Positions 25,986 through 34,631 of a stretch of 39,827 nucleotides of DNA are shown in pieces. How positions within the stretch are numbered: position 1 is the stretch's first letter; each line of letters begins with the position of its first letter. A program made the position numbers and the translations under genes. The notes under the pieces are model-generated. The model saw only the letters and a program-made list of their open reading frames with translations, was not told the DNA's origin and did no database searches. This stretch comes from Clostridiales bacterium (GTDB lineage: Bacteria; Bacillota; Clostridia; Christensenellales; JAISNN01): NCBI GenBank assembly GCA_031275485.1, contig JAISOS010000081.1, positions 1 to 39,827 of the forward strand, given 5' to 3'.

Positions 25986-26070
25986 GGCGGCACGTTTTGA
26001 AGAAAGTCCTTTAAAGTTTTTCGGGAAAGAGCGCCGATTAGACCTTTTTTTTGAAAAAAGTTCTACCGGC
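25986..26070 (+). repeat. Dispersed palindromic repeat, copy 8, with extended left flank
   Basis: GGCACGTTTTGAAGAAAGTC then TTTAAAGTTTTTCGGGAAAG, then an imperfect palindrome GCCGATTAGACC...GTTCTACCGGC (26033-26070). The upstream GGCACGTTT...AAGAAAGTCC flank is shared with copy 9, 164 bases downstream. Confidence 0.65.
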
Positions 26071-26149
26071 GAACCCCCTTAACGCCGTAATTATGGAATT
26101 ATTAAAACGCACAACATTCCGTGCAAGAGGAAACCGAAATCTATATGAG

Positions 26150-26208
26150 GGGCACGTTTAAAGAAAGTCCGTTAAAGTTTTTTTGAAAAGGTTTCCCCCG
26201 CGTAATCC
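26150..26208 (+). repeat. Dispersed palindromic repeat, copy 9, internally deleted
   Basis: GGGGCACGTTTAAAGAAAGT, GTTAAAGTTTTTTTG, then directly the right arm AAAAGGTTTCCCCCGCGTAA. The left arm of the palindrome is missing. It lies just after the 3' end of the GH36-like gene on the other strand. Confidence 0.7.
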
Positions 26209-26229
26209 TCTTTCTTAAAAAAACATATT

Positions 26230-28470
26230 TTATACCGTCGTAATTTCAAATACGTATCCTGCGGCGGCGGGCAGGTTGACCGCGACGCGGGCGCCGGAAT
26301 CAAAATCCTCCCCCGTATTGAGATTTTTGACTTTAAACGCCGCTCCGACGTATCCGAGCGCGGCGACGTCGAAAGAAAGCCGCCGCGTTCTCAGCGTGTC
26401 GAAGTTGAACAGCGCGACATATAGCGCTCCGCCGTCCGAAAGATAGAACGTGTTTGAATGTTCGCCCGCATACAGCGGTCTGAACGTTTTCTTTTTTGCG
26501 GCGACGGCTAAAAGATCCGTATTTCCGAGTATTTCGACGGCGCGCGTTTTCGCTTCGTCATAGGCGAGATTGTCGCTCCAAAGGATCAGACCCCCGCCGA
26601 TAATTCTCGATACGGCGGCGGCGTCCGCCTCGGCGAGCGTCGCGAACGTGTTTCCGTCCGTGCCTATGCTCGTATAGAGCACAAGATGGTCCGGGTCGGA
26701 AACGGAGATTATTCTGCCGTTCATCCACCACGCATAGGTCAGAGAATTAACGAGATAGGCGGTATTGCCGCTTTTCTCGAATACGTCGCAGGAAATGCGG
26801 CGCGAATGGAGATACCGCCCGGAAAAAATCGGCGAAATCGCGGCGTTAATAAAGAACGGTTCGCGGTTATGCGTTTCGACATATTCGTATATGAATTCCT
26901 TGATATGCTTCATGCCGTAGTTAAAGGCGGCAAGTCCTGTGGGGCCGACAGTCTCGTCGTAGCGCGTACCCTCCATAGCTCCGTCGTTTATGAAGTCGAT
27001 TTTCAGGTATTCGTAGCCCAAATCCAAAATCATTTCGAGGAATTGGTCGATCAGTTTAAGCGCGGCGGGATGCGTCGCGTCCACGGCGTAGCCGCCGTAT
27101 TTTATAGGTTCGCCGTTTTTATCCTTTACGATTATGTCGCGTAAAGTATACGGCTTGCCGTTTTCGTCAAATATATAGCTTCCGTTGCGGTCGGTGAGCG
27201 ACTCGTCGAGGCTTTCGGAGCCCTGCCAGCGAGAGAACGGCGTCCAATAGGCTCCCGCCTTTTGACCGTTGGCGTTCGCGTGCTCGACGAAAGCCTTTTT
27301 CTCCTTCGCCGAGAGGAGATTCTCGAAACCGCTGTCGCAATTGATATACACGGCGGAATCTCCGCCGAGAGAAGGAAGATTTTCTTTTATGAAGTCGCTC
27401 GTTTCAATCAGCGTTTCATAGCTCACGTCAAAGCCCAGCGCCGCCCATGAATTATAACCGACGGGAGTCGCTCCCGTCCATTCTAGAGGCGGTTCGGCGA
27501 CGGCGGCGGCGTCGCCGAATTGTTCCAAACCGTCGCGGTAGTCCTTATAGTAGCCGTAGAACATACGCGGGGATTCCAAAGACGCCCCGCGTATGTAGCC
27601 GTGCTCCGTTGAGCGCGAGGTGCGGTTGCGGTTGTTGTAGTCTCTGGACTCGTAGCTCACCTTGCCGAAATGCATATAAAGCTCGTCAAGCCTGCCGGTT
27701 TTGAATAAATCCGACGAGCTTTTGGTGAACAGGGCGTTTTTGAACACCGAATTATCTATCGCGCCGATTACGAGAGCCTCGCGCTCCGACTCGCTGAATA
27801 TCATAGACGCGCCGTAGCCGTAAACTACGCCGTCGTTGTCTCCGTTTCCCAAGACGCGCGGCGTGAACTCCTCGTATTCGTTGTTGTCGTAGGGCGTTTC
27901 GAGGATAGATAGCTTTTTCATATTGCCGAGCACGGTTTTCGCGCCGCCGTATTTTTCGGAAAGGATTTGCCGCATATCGTTACTCGCGATTTCAGTAGAA
28001 GAATTCATAACGATTTGATTTATCAGATATTCCGCACCGTCGTAGAGATAAAACCTCTGTTCCATTTCGAGGGAGGCAAACGCGTTTTTGACGGTGAGGA
28101 GGACGCCCGAGCCGAAACCGTCGGTTATATCGGCGACGCCGTAGGCGCGGCTTTCGGCGTCGAAACTCGTATAGACGGTTTTTTCGCCGCCTTCGCCTAT
28201 CACCGCGTAGGAATACGCGTCCGCAGTTAGAATTTTTCCGCCGTAAGATATGTCGTACCGCCCGCCGGTCATATCGACGCCGATTGAAACGTAGCCGTTT
28301 TCAAGCGTCAGATATTGACCATCCGCGTCTGAAAATCTCGCTTCGGCGGGCTCGCCGCCGATATTCATAGGTCTGTATACGCTGAGCAACAAAAATAAAT
28401 TGTACCCCGCGAATAACAAAATAGCGGAGGCAACGATGATTGTCACGATAATTATAAGTTTTTTCGACAT
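26230..28470 (-). CDS. Membrane-anchored GH36-like alpha-galactosidase
   Basis: 746 residues from the ATG at 28470 (MSKKLIIIVTIIV...); an in-frame TTG 48 bases upstream is less likely. One N-terminal membrane helix (about 3-30) would anchor the enzyme outside the cell. The N-terminal half is a beta-sandwich-like region, followed by a melibiase TIM barrel with YEYLKIDFINDGAME. D492 in KIDF and D562 in RISCD sit 70 residues apart, matching the nucleophile/acid-base spacing of GH36 alpha-galactosidases. It probably releases alpha-galactosyl residues from oligo- or polysaccharides. It is transcribed alone, divergently from the GH28-like gene, from a strong promoter at 28608-28637. No transporter or sugar regulator is adjacent. 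Confidence 0.82.
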   Translation of the reverse strand: MSKKLIIIVTIIVASAILLFAGYNLFLLLSVYRPMNIGGEPAEARFSDADGQYLTLENGYVSIGVDMTGGRYDISYGGKILTADAYSYAVIGEGGEKTVYTSFDAESRAYGVADITDGFGSGVLLTVKNAFASLEMEQRFYLYDGAEYLINQIVMNSSTEIASNDMRQILSEKYGGAKTVLGNMKKLSILETPYDNNEYEEFTPRVLGNGDNDGVVYGYGASMIFSESEREALVIGAIDNSVFKNALFTKSSSDLFKTGRLDELYMHFGKVSYESRDYNNRNRTSRSTEHGYIRGASLESPRMFYGYYKDYRDGLEQFGDAAAVAEPPLEWTGATPVGYNSWAALGFDVSYETLIETSDFIKENLPSLGGDSAVYINCDSGFENLLSAKEKKAFVEHANANGQKAGAYWTPFSRWQGSESLDESLTDRNGSYIFDENGKPYTLRDIIVKDKNGEPIKYGGYAVDATHPAALKLIDQFLEMILDLGYEYLKIDFINDGAMEGTRYDETVGPTGLAAFNYGMKHIKEFIYEYVETHNREPFFINAAISPIFSGRYLHSRRISCDVFEKSGNTAYLVNSLTYAWWMNGRIISVSDPDHLVLYTSIGTDGNTFATLAEADAAAVSRIIGGGLILWSDNLAYDEAKTRAVEILGNTDLLAVAAKKKTFRPLYAGEHSNTFYLSDGGALYVALFNFDTLRTRRLSFDVAALGYVGAAFKVKNLNTGEDFDSGARVAVNLPAAAGYVFEITTV

Positions 28471-28515
28471 AAGGCGCACCGTTTTTCCTTGTAGTTTTGA
28501 ATTATCGCATACCGA

Positions 28516-28559
28516 CAATGCGTTAATTTTAAATTTTTAAATCGCAATGCGTTGATTTT
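28516..28559 (-). promoter_or_regulatory. Direct repeat in the GH36 leader, possible operator
   Basis: CAATGCGTTAATTTT (28516-28530) and CAATGCGTTGATTTT (28545-28559) are spaced by 29 bases, and a weaker CAATATATTAATTAT overlaps the -10 region at 28598. The spacing of nearly three helical turns fits a regulator binding on one face. No regulator gene is adjacent. Confidence 0.4.
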
Positions 28560-28607
28560 TGGGATTACAACGCCTCGTCGGCGTATTTTTTGAATTGCAA
28601 TATATTA

Positions 28608-28637
28608 ATTATATACCAAAACGGAAGCTATTGTCAA
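28608..28637 (-). promoter_or_regulatory. Promoter of the GH36-like gene
   Basis: On the minus strand, TTGACA (28637-28632), 18 bases, TATAAT (28613-28608). Both hexamers are perfect. The leader is about 130 bases. Confidence 0.75.
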
Positions 28638-28857
28638 TGTATTAAATTAAAAAAGAGCGCTTAATAGCGTTGTCATAAAGTTCGCTTTTACTAAATATAT
28701 AATCGTCATATACAATCTCCAAAAAGTAGTACTAAAATGGGGGTTGTGCAGACATAAGGTAGTAAACGAAAAAAGGCAAAGGTTTCGCAGACATAAAATG
28801 TACGGGATTAAGCGCCAAAAAACGGCTCAAAATGTATATATTTAGGATTAAATAAGA

Positions 28858-28882
28858 AAAATCGCCTTTCAAGGCGATTTCC
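28858..28882 (+). terminator. Bidirectional hairpin between the divergent glycosidase genes
   Basis: AAATCGCCTT pairs with AAGGCGATTT around a TC loop, with A-rich sequence on the left and a TTCCTTGCATTCTT tail on the right. It is terminator-like but without a clear long T-run. Confidence 0.4.
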
Positions 28883-29120
28883 TTGCATTCTTAATAGATT
28901 TTGAAAGTTTAATGAGGAGACTTGAACTACTTATTGCAAACGCTACCTCGAAGATCCATAAAACTTGAAAAACATGGGAGTAAATGGAATGTTTTGGGTT
29001 TTGAGGCGAACCGGGCGGCAAAAATACTGATTGCTAATCCGAATTGCTTACACAGTATACGGGCTTGACGACCGCGTCGCAAAACGGTTTGAGGAAAAAC
29101 TAAACGATAGGCTTTATGAG

Positions 29121-29149
29121 TAGACAAATTGCGCAAAAAGACTTATAAT
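29121..29149 (+). promoter_or_regulatory. Promoter of the GH28-like gene
   Basis: TAGACA (29121-29126), 17 bases, TATAAT (29144-29149), about 38 bases before the ATG. GAGGA serves as ribosome binding site. Confidence 0.65.
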
Positions 29150-29187
29150 AAATACGTTTTCCGCATTAAAAAAGAGGACGTTATAAC

Positions 29188-30738
29188 ATGAAGAAAAAAT
29201 TATTAATTATTATACCCTCTGCAATTTTGCTGGTTTTTGCGATAATTTTTACTACATTCGTTATTTACTACCGGGTAGAAACATTTTCCGTCGATTTTGC
29301 GGAAACGGAATATAGCCTGGATGAAAACGGATATCTTACCGATATTCCATATGAAGATTATTTTCATGGAATGGAAACGCCTGCGGGAGTCGATATAAGG
29401 ACTTTTGGGGCGGCTCCTACTAAAAGCGCGGCGGAAAATACAACCGCCATTCAAAACGCTATAAACGCGCTTGACGGGGGCGAAACGCTTATAGTGGCGG
29501 GAGGACGTTATTCCATCGGAACGATTAACCTCAAAAGTAATATGACGCTTTTTATCGAAAGAGACTCGGCTCTCGTTTCCTGTACAAACGATGAAAAGCG
29601 CCTGTTAAACGATGCGTTGATTAAATCGGCCGGGGCAACAAACATTAAAATTACGGGCGAAGGCATAATCGACGGAAATACGGACAGTTTTTTTGACAAG
29701 GCGAAAGCGGACGAATGGCTTATGCCGCTTAAAAATTTCAACCTTAGAAATTTAGTTTTAGAGCAGCGCAAACGAATTCGCTTTCCCAAAAAGAATAGCG
29801 GCAGAGTTCATCTTGTGAAGCTGTTTAATTGCCAAAACGTCGAAGTAGACGGAATTGAACTAAAAGACAGCGGGCAATTTACTTTGTATATTATGAACTC
29901 GAAGAGTGCCCATATTGAAAACGTAATAATCAACGATAGAGTCGGTACGGCAAATGCGGACGGCATTGATATCGACGGTACAAGCGATGTTGTTATAAGG
30001 AATTGCTTTGTGGTTGCGGCGGACGATGCTGTTTGTATGAAAGCGGAACTTAACAAAGTCGATAACGTACTTATCGAGGATTGCAAGGTCATGTCGCTTG
30101 CAAACTCTTTTAAAATCGGAACAGCGACAAACTTTGACGTTACTAACATTACGGTAAGAAACTGCTACTTTTTTGTCGCGGGCACGATAGGCGGTTATGC
30201 GGGTATATCTATACAATCCGCAGACGGGGCGACAGTTGAAAATATTTTGGTGGAAAATATAGAAATGCAGAATGTAAATTCCGCTTTTCTTATTTGGTTA
30301 GGGTCAAGGAGTGCTAAGACGCAAGGCGTCGGTTCCGTTAAAAATATTACCCTAAGAAACATCTGTGCAAATAATATTAACCTGCCTTCCGCAATTACCG
30401 GATGTAAATATAAAGGGGCGGAATATAAGCCGACAGACATTGAAATTATAGATTGTTACTTTATATACAGAGACAGCGGCGAAAGGCTAATTGGCAGAAA
30501 TATCGATGTACAATCGGGATTAGGAGGCTACCCCGAAATAACCCGCGTGTCGCATATGTACGTTGGAAATCACAGTTTAAGTATTTATTTTGATTTGCCC
30601 GTTTACGGTCTGTTTGCCAGATACGGCGGAAACTTAAAAATCGAGAATTTTACCGTCATCCCGCGCGCGAATACCAAACTTCAAATGAGCAACATCAACA
30701 TATACTCACCGCAATCGCGTGGCGGTTCGCGGGAATGA
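29188..30738 (+). CDS. Membrane-anchored GH28-like polygalacturonase-fold protein
   Basis: 516 residues. One N-terminal membrane helix (about 4-28, LLIIIPSAILLVFAIIFTTF) is followed by a right-handed beta-helix opening with the pectate-lyase/GH28 signature FGAAPTKSAAENTTAIQNAI. The GH28-type acidic motifs are present: NADGIDIDG (N256, D258) and AADDAVCMK (D279, D280). The third family motif, normally GHG followed by SIG, reads LANSFKIGTATN with no histidine, so the exact activity is uncertain; it may be a distant subfamily acting on pectin-like or other acidic glycans. Codon choice is noticeably less GCG-rich than in the housekeeping genes, suggesting acquisition. It is divergent from the GH36-like gene and followed by a dead IS110. 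Confidence 0.78.
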   Translation: MKKKLLIIIPSAILLVFAIIFTTFVIYYRVETFSVDFAETEYSLDENGYLTDIPYEDYFHGMETPAGVDIRTFGAAPTKSAAENTTAIQNAINALDGGETLIVAGGRYSIGTINLKSNMTLFIERDSALVSCTNDEKRLLNDALIKSAGATNIKITGEGIIDGNTDSFFDKAKADEWLMPLKNFNLRNLVLEQRKRIRFPKKNSGRVHLVKLFNCQNVEVDGIELKDSGQFTLYIMNSKSAHIENVIINDRVGTANADGIDIDGTSDVVIRNCFVVAADDAVCMKAELNKVDNVLIEDCKVMSLANSFKIGTATNFDVTNITVRNCYFFVAGTIGGYAGISIQSADGATVENILVENIEMQNVNSAFLIWLGSRSAKTQGVGSVKNITLRNICANNINLPSAITGCKYKGAEYKPTDIEIIDCYFIYRDSGERLIGRNIDVQSGLGGYPEITRVSHMYVGNHSLSIYFDLPVYGLFARYGGNLKIENFTVIPRANTKLQMSNINIYSPQSRGGSRE

Positions 30739-30879
30739 GTCCGAGCTAGCAAAAGTTAATGTTCTTTTTGCTTATGCTGATTATTATTTTGCCGAAAAAG
30801 AAAATTTTGTTTGCGCAGAAAAGCGTGACAAAATACGCCTGCTGTTGTCGGCGGGAAGCTCGCTTTGACGGTTGAATCA

Positions 30880-31330
30880 GTTAGACGGCGTCCGAGTAAG
30901 GGGTGTTCTTGGTGAGTGCGGCAAAGATCATGCGGGTGATTTTTGTTTAATGCCATGGCCCGTCGCGGTGTAACGGGTTTACTTTCGGCTCGTTTTTTAT
31001 CGACATAATCGCGAATTACGGCGTTATGCAAAAAGCAAGAGTTTACGGCGGGATATAGAGCGTTTCGGAGGTATCGCGTCCCCGGTTTAAACGTTGGTGT
31101 TCTGGTGGCGGTGAATTTACCGGACTGATAGGCAGAGGATTGCCTACAAAGGCTAGTAATTTTGCCGGTGTGGCAAAAACGTGAATGTCGCCTATTTCCG
31201 CTAAGATTGCCGCGTCTAACGCTATGCCAATTCCGGGTATAGTGGTAATCGGCGAGTTAAAGTCTTTCATGATAGCGGTGATTTCATATTCAAGTTTACC
31301 GCGTTGTTTTCAAGAAGAGAATGCATTTTC
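30880..31330 (-). pseudogene. IS110-family transposase remnant
   Basis: Read on the minus strand with frame changes, the C-terminal half of an IS110 transposase is visible: LEYEITAIMKDFNSPITTIP-GIG and AAILAEIGDI, then in another frame QSGKFTATRTPTFKPGTRYL-RNAL, then VDKKRAESKP, and finally RMIFAALTKNTPYSDAV before a TAA at 30882-30880. PGIG, the SGKF/RYLRNAL block and the KKRAE block are family signatures. At least two frameshifts are present (one near 31145) and the N-terminal DEDD catalytic domain is missing, so the element is dead. It may be left over from the event that brought in the neighbouring GH28-like gene. Confidence 0.85.
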
Positions 31331-31457
31331 GCTTCCGCGCCGTCCGTCTTTACCTTATGTTTTTAACGGCTTCGCGCTAACCGGTTTTACCGGTCAAGTT
31401 TTTTAGAAGCGCAAGAGAATAAATTTATAAAAAAATTATAAACCGCCCGAAAATTAT

Positions 31458-31486
31458 TTGACTTTTATTTTTATAACGAATATAAT
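31458..31486 (+). promoter_or_regulatory. Promoter upstream of glnN
   Basis: TTGACT (31458-31463), 17 bases, TATAAT (31481-31486). The next feature is a hairpin with a seven-T tail only about 10 bases after the expected start, so most transcripts may stop there. Confidence 0.7.
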
Positions 31487-31492
31487 ATTGTC

Positions 31493-31533
31493 ATAGCAAA
31501 GGCGCTGCATATATATTTTTGCGGCGTTTTTTT
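31493..31533 (+). ncRNA. Candidate very short terminated transcript (or attenuated leader)
   Basis: From the expected start near 31493, CGCTGCA (31503-31509) pairs with TGCGGCG (31520-31526; one G-U) and is followed by TTTTTTT (31527-31533), a textbook intrinsic terminator. The product would be about 40 nt, so it is either a tiny RNA or the stopped form of a glnN leader. No open frame of useful size lies within it. Confidence 0.45.
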
Positions 31534-31550
31534 GTTTTTATACTCCTCGC

Positions 31551-31595
31551 GTTTTCAAACGCGGCGTTGCCGGATTTGAAAACGCCGCTCTTTTT
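31551..31595 (+). promoter_or_regulatory. Second hairpin with overlapping alternative pairing (attenuator-like)
   Basis: GCGGCGTT (31561-31568) pairs with AACGCCGC (31581-31588), then TCTTTTT: a terminator. An upstream GTTTTCAAA (31551-31559) is complementary to TTTGAAAAC (31575-31583), which shares three bases with the terminator arm, so the two pairings partly compete. It lies about 480 bases before glnN. Confidence 0.4.
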
Positions 31596-31812
31596 GAGAA
31601 CGGCGCGGGCGGTTTTGCCTTAGGTCTAAAAACCGGTTTACGGCGATTACTTAAAAAGCGAAACTTTTCGCGGCCGTATTTTACGCTACTTAAAAATTTG
31701 TCGCAAGTATGATTTTAAAGCGTAGTAACCGCGTAAAAACGCAAGCGTTTAAAGCGATTCGTTCGTTTTAAAAACGTTAAACGATACGATATAATATCTT
31801 GTATCAGCCATT

Positions 31813-32045
31813 GATTTCAAGGAAAGGGCGAGGAGAAAACCTTTTCAAGAAGCGGCGGCAAATAGGCGGTAGCGGCATAGCGGCGGATTTTTCAAAGGAT
31901 GTAAAGATAAAAAGCGCAGGAGGAAACATTAGCGGCTGAGTCTTTTGTCAAAAATATCCGCGAGCAAATATGCGCCCTCGCCGCCGCGGAAGGTTTGCCG
32001 CAACGTCCGGTAGAAACAAAAAAAAGTTTCCCCCGCATAAATTAA
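31813..32045 (+). repeat. Dispersed palindromic repeat split by about 165 bases
   Basis: The left half (TTTCAAGGAAAGGGCGAGG then AGAAAACCTTTTCAAG) is at 31813-31850 and the right half (GAAACAAAAAAAAGTTTCCC then CCGCATAAATT) at about 32013-32045. Between them is GC-rich sequence of unknown origin. The right half ends about 30 bases before the glnN ATG. Confidence 0.5.
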
Positions 32046-32075
32046 AAAATAACATTAAAAAGGAGAAGTAAGCGT

Positions 32076-34169
32076 ATGTCAAACGTAGGCAATTTGAAAG
32101 AATTGTTTTCAAGCATGGTGTTCAACGAGAAAGTTATGAAAGAACGGCTTCCCAAGGATACCTATAAGAGTCTGAAAAAGACTATTTCGGAGGGTTCGAC
32201 GCTCGATCTTGAAACCGCCAACGTCGTCGCCAACGCGATGAAGGATTGGGCTATCGAGAAAGGCGCGACGCATTTCACGCATTGGTTCCAGCCGATGACG
32301 GGCATCACCGCCGAAAAGCACGACAGCTTCATATCCCCTCTTGGCGACGGTAGCATCATAATGGAATTTTCGGGCAAAGAACTGATAAAGGGCGAGCCGG
32401 ACGCGTCCAGTTTTCCGTCGGGAGGACTGCGCGCGACGTTTGAGGCGCGGGGCTACACGGCGTGGGATCCGACGTCCTACGCGTTCGTCAAGGAAAATAC
32501 TTTGTTTATACCTACCCTGTTCTGCTCATACGGCGGCGAGGCGCTCGATAAAAAAACTCCGCTTTTACGCTCCATGGAGGCTTTGAACACTCAGGCGCTC
32601 CGCATTCTGAAATTATTCGGGAGCGAAGCTAAGCGCGTTTTCGCGACGATAGGCTCGGAGCAGGAATACTTCCTCATAAACGAGGAACATTTTAGGCGTA
32701 GAAAAGACCTCGTTTTGACCGGCAGAACGCTGTTCGGCGCGAAGCCGCCGAAGGGTCAGGAATTGGAGGATCACTATTTCGGCACGATCAAGCCCAATGT
32801 CATCGCCTATATGCATGACCTCGACGAGGAGCTTTGGAAACTCGGCATTTCGGCAAAGACCGAACACAACGAGGTCGCGCCGTCTCAGCACGAACTTGCG
32901 CCGGTATTTTCTATGGCAAACATCGCCGTAGATCAGAACCAGCTTACGATGGACGTCATGAGAAAGGTCGCGAAAAATCACAAATTAGTCTGCCTGCTCC
33001 ACGAGAAGCCTTTCGCGGGCATAAACGGCAGCGGCAAGCACAACAATTGGTCGATTTCTACGGATACGGGAGAAAATCTTTTGGATCCCGGCAAGGCTCC
33101 CGAAAAGAACAAGCGTTTTCTGCTCTTTTTGGTTGCGATAATAAAGGCGGTCAACGAATATCAAGACCTTCTGCGCGTATCTGCGGCAAGCGCGGCGAAC
33201 GATCACCGCTTAGGCGCGAACGAGGCGCCGCCGGCCATAATATCCGTATATTTGGGTACGGTGCTGACCGACATTTTGGAGGCGATCGAAAAATCCAACG
33301 GCTACGTTTCAAAAGAGCTTGAAAAGGTCAAAAGCGTGTCCTACGTTCCCGAATTCATCAAGGACAACACCGACAGAAACCGCACGTCTCCTTTCGCCTT
33401 TACGGGTAACAAATTCGAGTTCCGTATGCTCGGCTCGTCGCAGTCCATTTCGGGTCCTAATTTCGTATTGAATACGATTGTCGCGGAGGAATTGAAGCAG
33501 TTCGCGGACATACTCGAAAAAGCGGACGATTTCGACGCCGCCGTAACCGACGTTATCAGAAAGGTCGTCAGAGAAAATAAGCAAATCATTTTTAACGGCA
33601 ATAACTACTCCGACGAATGGACAAAGGAGGCTGCGCGGCGCGGTCTTTCCAATCTGAAAAACACCGTCGAGGCTCTCCCGTCCTTTATCGCCGAAAAGAG
33701 CGTCAAACTTTTTACCTCGCACGGCATCCTCACGGAAAAAGAGGTTTTCAGCCGGCATGAAATACTCCTCGAGAGCTATTGGAAAATAATCAATATAGAG
33801 GCTCTGACCGTTGCGGATATCGTCAAAAAAGCGATAATTCCTGCCGTTTACAAATACCTCGCGGTAATTTCCGAATCGACGCTGAAACGGCAAAAACTCG
33901 CTTTGCCGCTTGATTTCTCATACGATCTCGAGTTAGTCTCAAAGGTCAGCGCGCTGAAAGATAAGTTGCAATCGGCGGTGAACGCCCTCGATACCGCCGT
34001 CGCGGCGGCAAAGGATATTGAAAACACCGAGAAAAAGGCGCGTTTCTATTCGGAAACAGTGATAGGTCTCATGACCGGTGCGCGCGTCTGCGCCGACGAA
34101 CTCGAAACGCTGGTAAGTTCCGAATTCTGGCCTTTTCCAACCTATTCCGACATATTGTTCGCGGTGTAA
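32076..34169 (+). CDS. glnN: Type III glutamine synthetase
   Basis: 697 residues, typical of the large GSIII family (about 700), which condenses glutamate and ammonia into glutamine. Recognisable GSIII segments: [77 protein letters not shown] and [20 protein letters not shown], which include the metal and substrate acidic residues. AAGGAGAAG precedes the ATG. A long leader with promoter, hairpins and a split palindromic repeat suggests control at the RNA level, and a reverse-oriented palindromic repeat with a T-rich tail follows the stop. Confidence 0.97.
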   Translation: MSNVGNLKELFSSMVFNEKVMKERLPKDTYKSLKKTISEGSTLDLETANVVANAMKDWAIEKGATHFTHWFQPMTGITAEKHDSFISPLGDGSIIMEFSGKELIKGEPDASSFPSGGLRATFEARGYTAWDPTSYAFVKENTLFIPTLFCSYGGEALDKKTPLLRSMEALNTQALRILKLFGSEAKRVFATIGSEQEYFLINEEHFRRRKDLVLTGRTLFGAKPPKGQELEDHYFGTIKPNVIAYMHDLDEELWKLGISAKTEHNEVAPSQHELAPVFSMANIAVDQNQLTMDVMRKVAKNHKLVCLLHEKPFAGINGSGKHNNWSISTDTGENLLDPGKAPEKNKRFLLFLVAIIKAVNEYQDLLRVSAASAANDHRLGANEAPPAIISVYLGTVLTDILEAIEKSNGYVSKELEKVKSVSYVPEFIKDNTDRNRTSPFAFTGNKFEFRMLGSSQSISGPNFVLNTIVAEELKQFADILEKADDFDAAVTDVIRKVVRENKQIIFNGNNYSDEWTKEAARRGLSNLKNTVEALPSFIAEKSVKLFTSHGILTEKEVFSRHEILLESYWKIINIEALTVADIVKKAIIPAVYKYLAVISESTLKRQKLALPLDFSYDLELVSKVSALKDKLQSAVNALDTAVAAAKDIENTEKKARFYSETVIGLMTGARVCADELETLVSSEFWPFPTYSDILFAV

Positions 34170-34202
34170 AAATCAATTTATAAAATTTTTTAACGAATAT
34201 TA

Positions 34203-34250
34203 CGCGGGAGAAACCTTTTATGAACAAAAAGCTTTTTCCCGCGTCTTTTT
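34203..34250 (-). repeat. Dispersed palindromic repeat, copy 10 (reverse), serving as glnN terminator
   Basis: CGCGGGAGAAACC...GCTTTTTCCCGCG (34203-34243) forms a long hairpin, followed by TCTTTTT. Read on the minus strand it has the family layout, with TAAAGGTTTTTAGAAAAAG upstream of the arms. Confidence 0.75.
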
Positions 34251-34545
34251 CTAAAAACCTTTAGCGGTTTTTATAACCGTTATGAATAGGAATTGCGCGG
34301 AATATAAAGTCGATTTTTTTTGCCGTAAACGACCGCAAAGTTCTTTTTCGTATTCGCACAATACGGAAAACGGTTTTTTGCCGCTTCCGGCGAAAAAGAC
34401 TTCGTTAACCTTTTCGCAAATCCGATTTGCAATAGCTGCAATTTAAAAAAATCATAAAATTTTTCACAAAAAAACAAATTGAAAAAAATGCCGTAAAACG
34501 TTTGACAAAATCCGTTTTTTCATATAGAATAGAAAAGCTAAATGT
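34251..34545. other. Spacer before the tRNA cluster
   Basis: Just under 300 bases with no gene; the end carries the tRNA promoter at 34502-34530. Confidence 0.5.
34502..34530 (+). promoter_or_regulatory. Promoter of the tRNA cluster
   Basis: TTGACA (34502-34507), 17 bases, TAGAAT (34525-34530); expected start near 34537, nine bases before the first tRNA. Confidence 0.8.
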
Positions 34546-34621
<76 letters not shown>

Positions 34622-34631
34622 TTTTTTTTGT

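Larger units (their letters stand above)
28471..29187. other. Divergent intergenic region between the two glycosidase genes
   Basis: 717 bases with a promoter for each direction (28608-28637 minus, 29121-29149 plus). Also present are a bidirectional hairpin (28858-28882), two 10-bp GCAGACATAA words (28748, 28787), and a coding-looking remnant near 28980-29120 (readable as GFEANRAAKILIANPNC and, in another frame, DRVAKRFEEKLNDRLYE followed by a stop) that I cannot assign. Confidence 0.5.
30739..32075. other. Region between the GH28-like gene and glnN
   Basis: 1337 bases holding an IS110 transposase remnant (30880-31330), a promoter with an immediate hairpin/T-run (31458-31533), a second attenuator-like structure (31551-31595), about 220 bases with no visible feature, and a split copy of the palindromic repeat (31813-32045) directly before glnN. 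Confidence 0.6.

Noticed and set aside
3692-34250. Reading the palindromic repeats simply as ordinary intrinsic terminators
   Set aside because: Most plus-oriented copies lack a T-run after the stem, sit just before start codons, and share a conserved upstream arm that terminators would not need.
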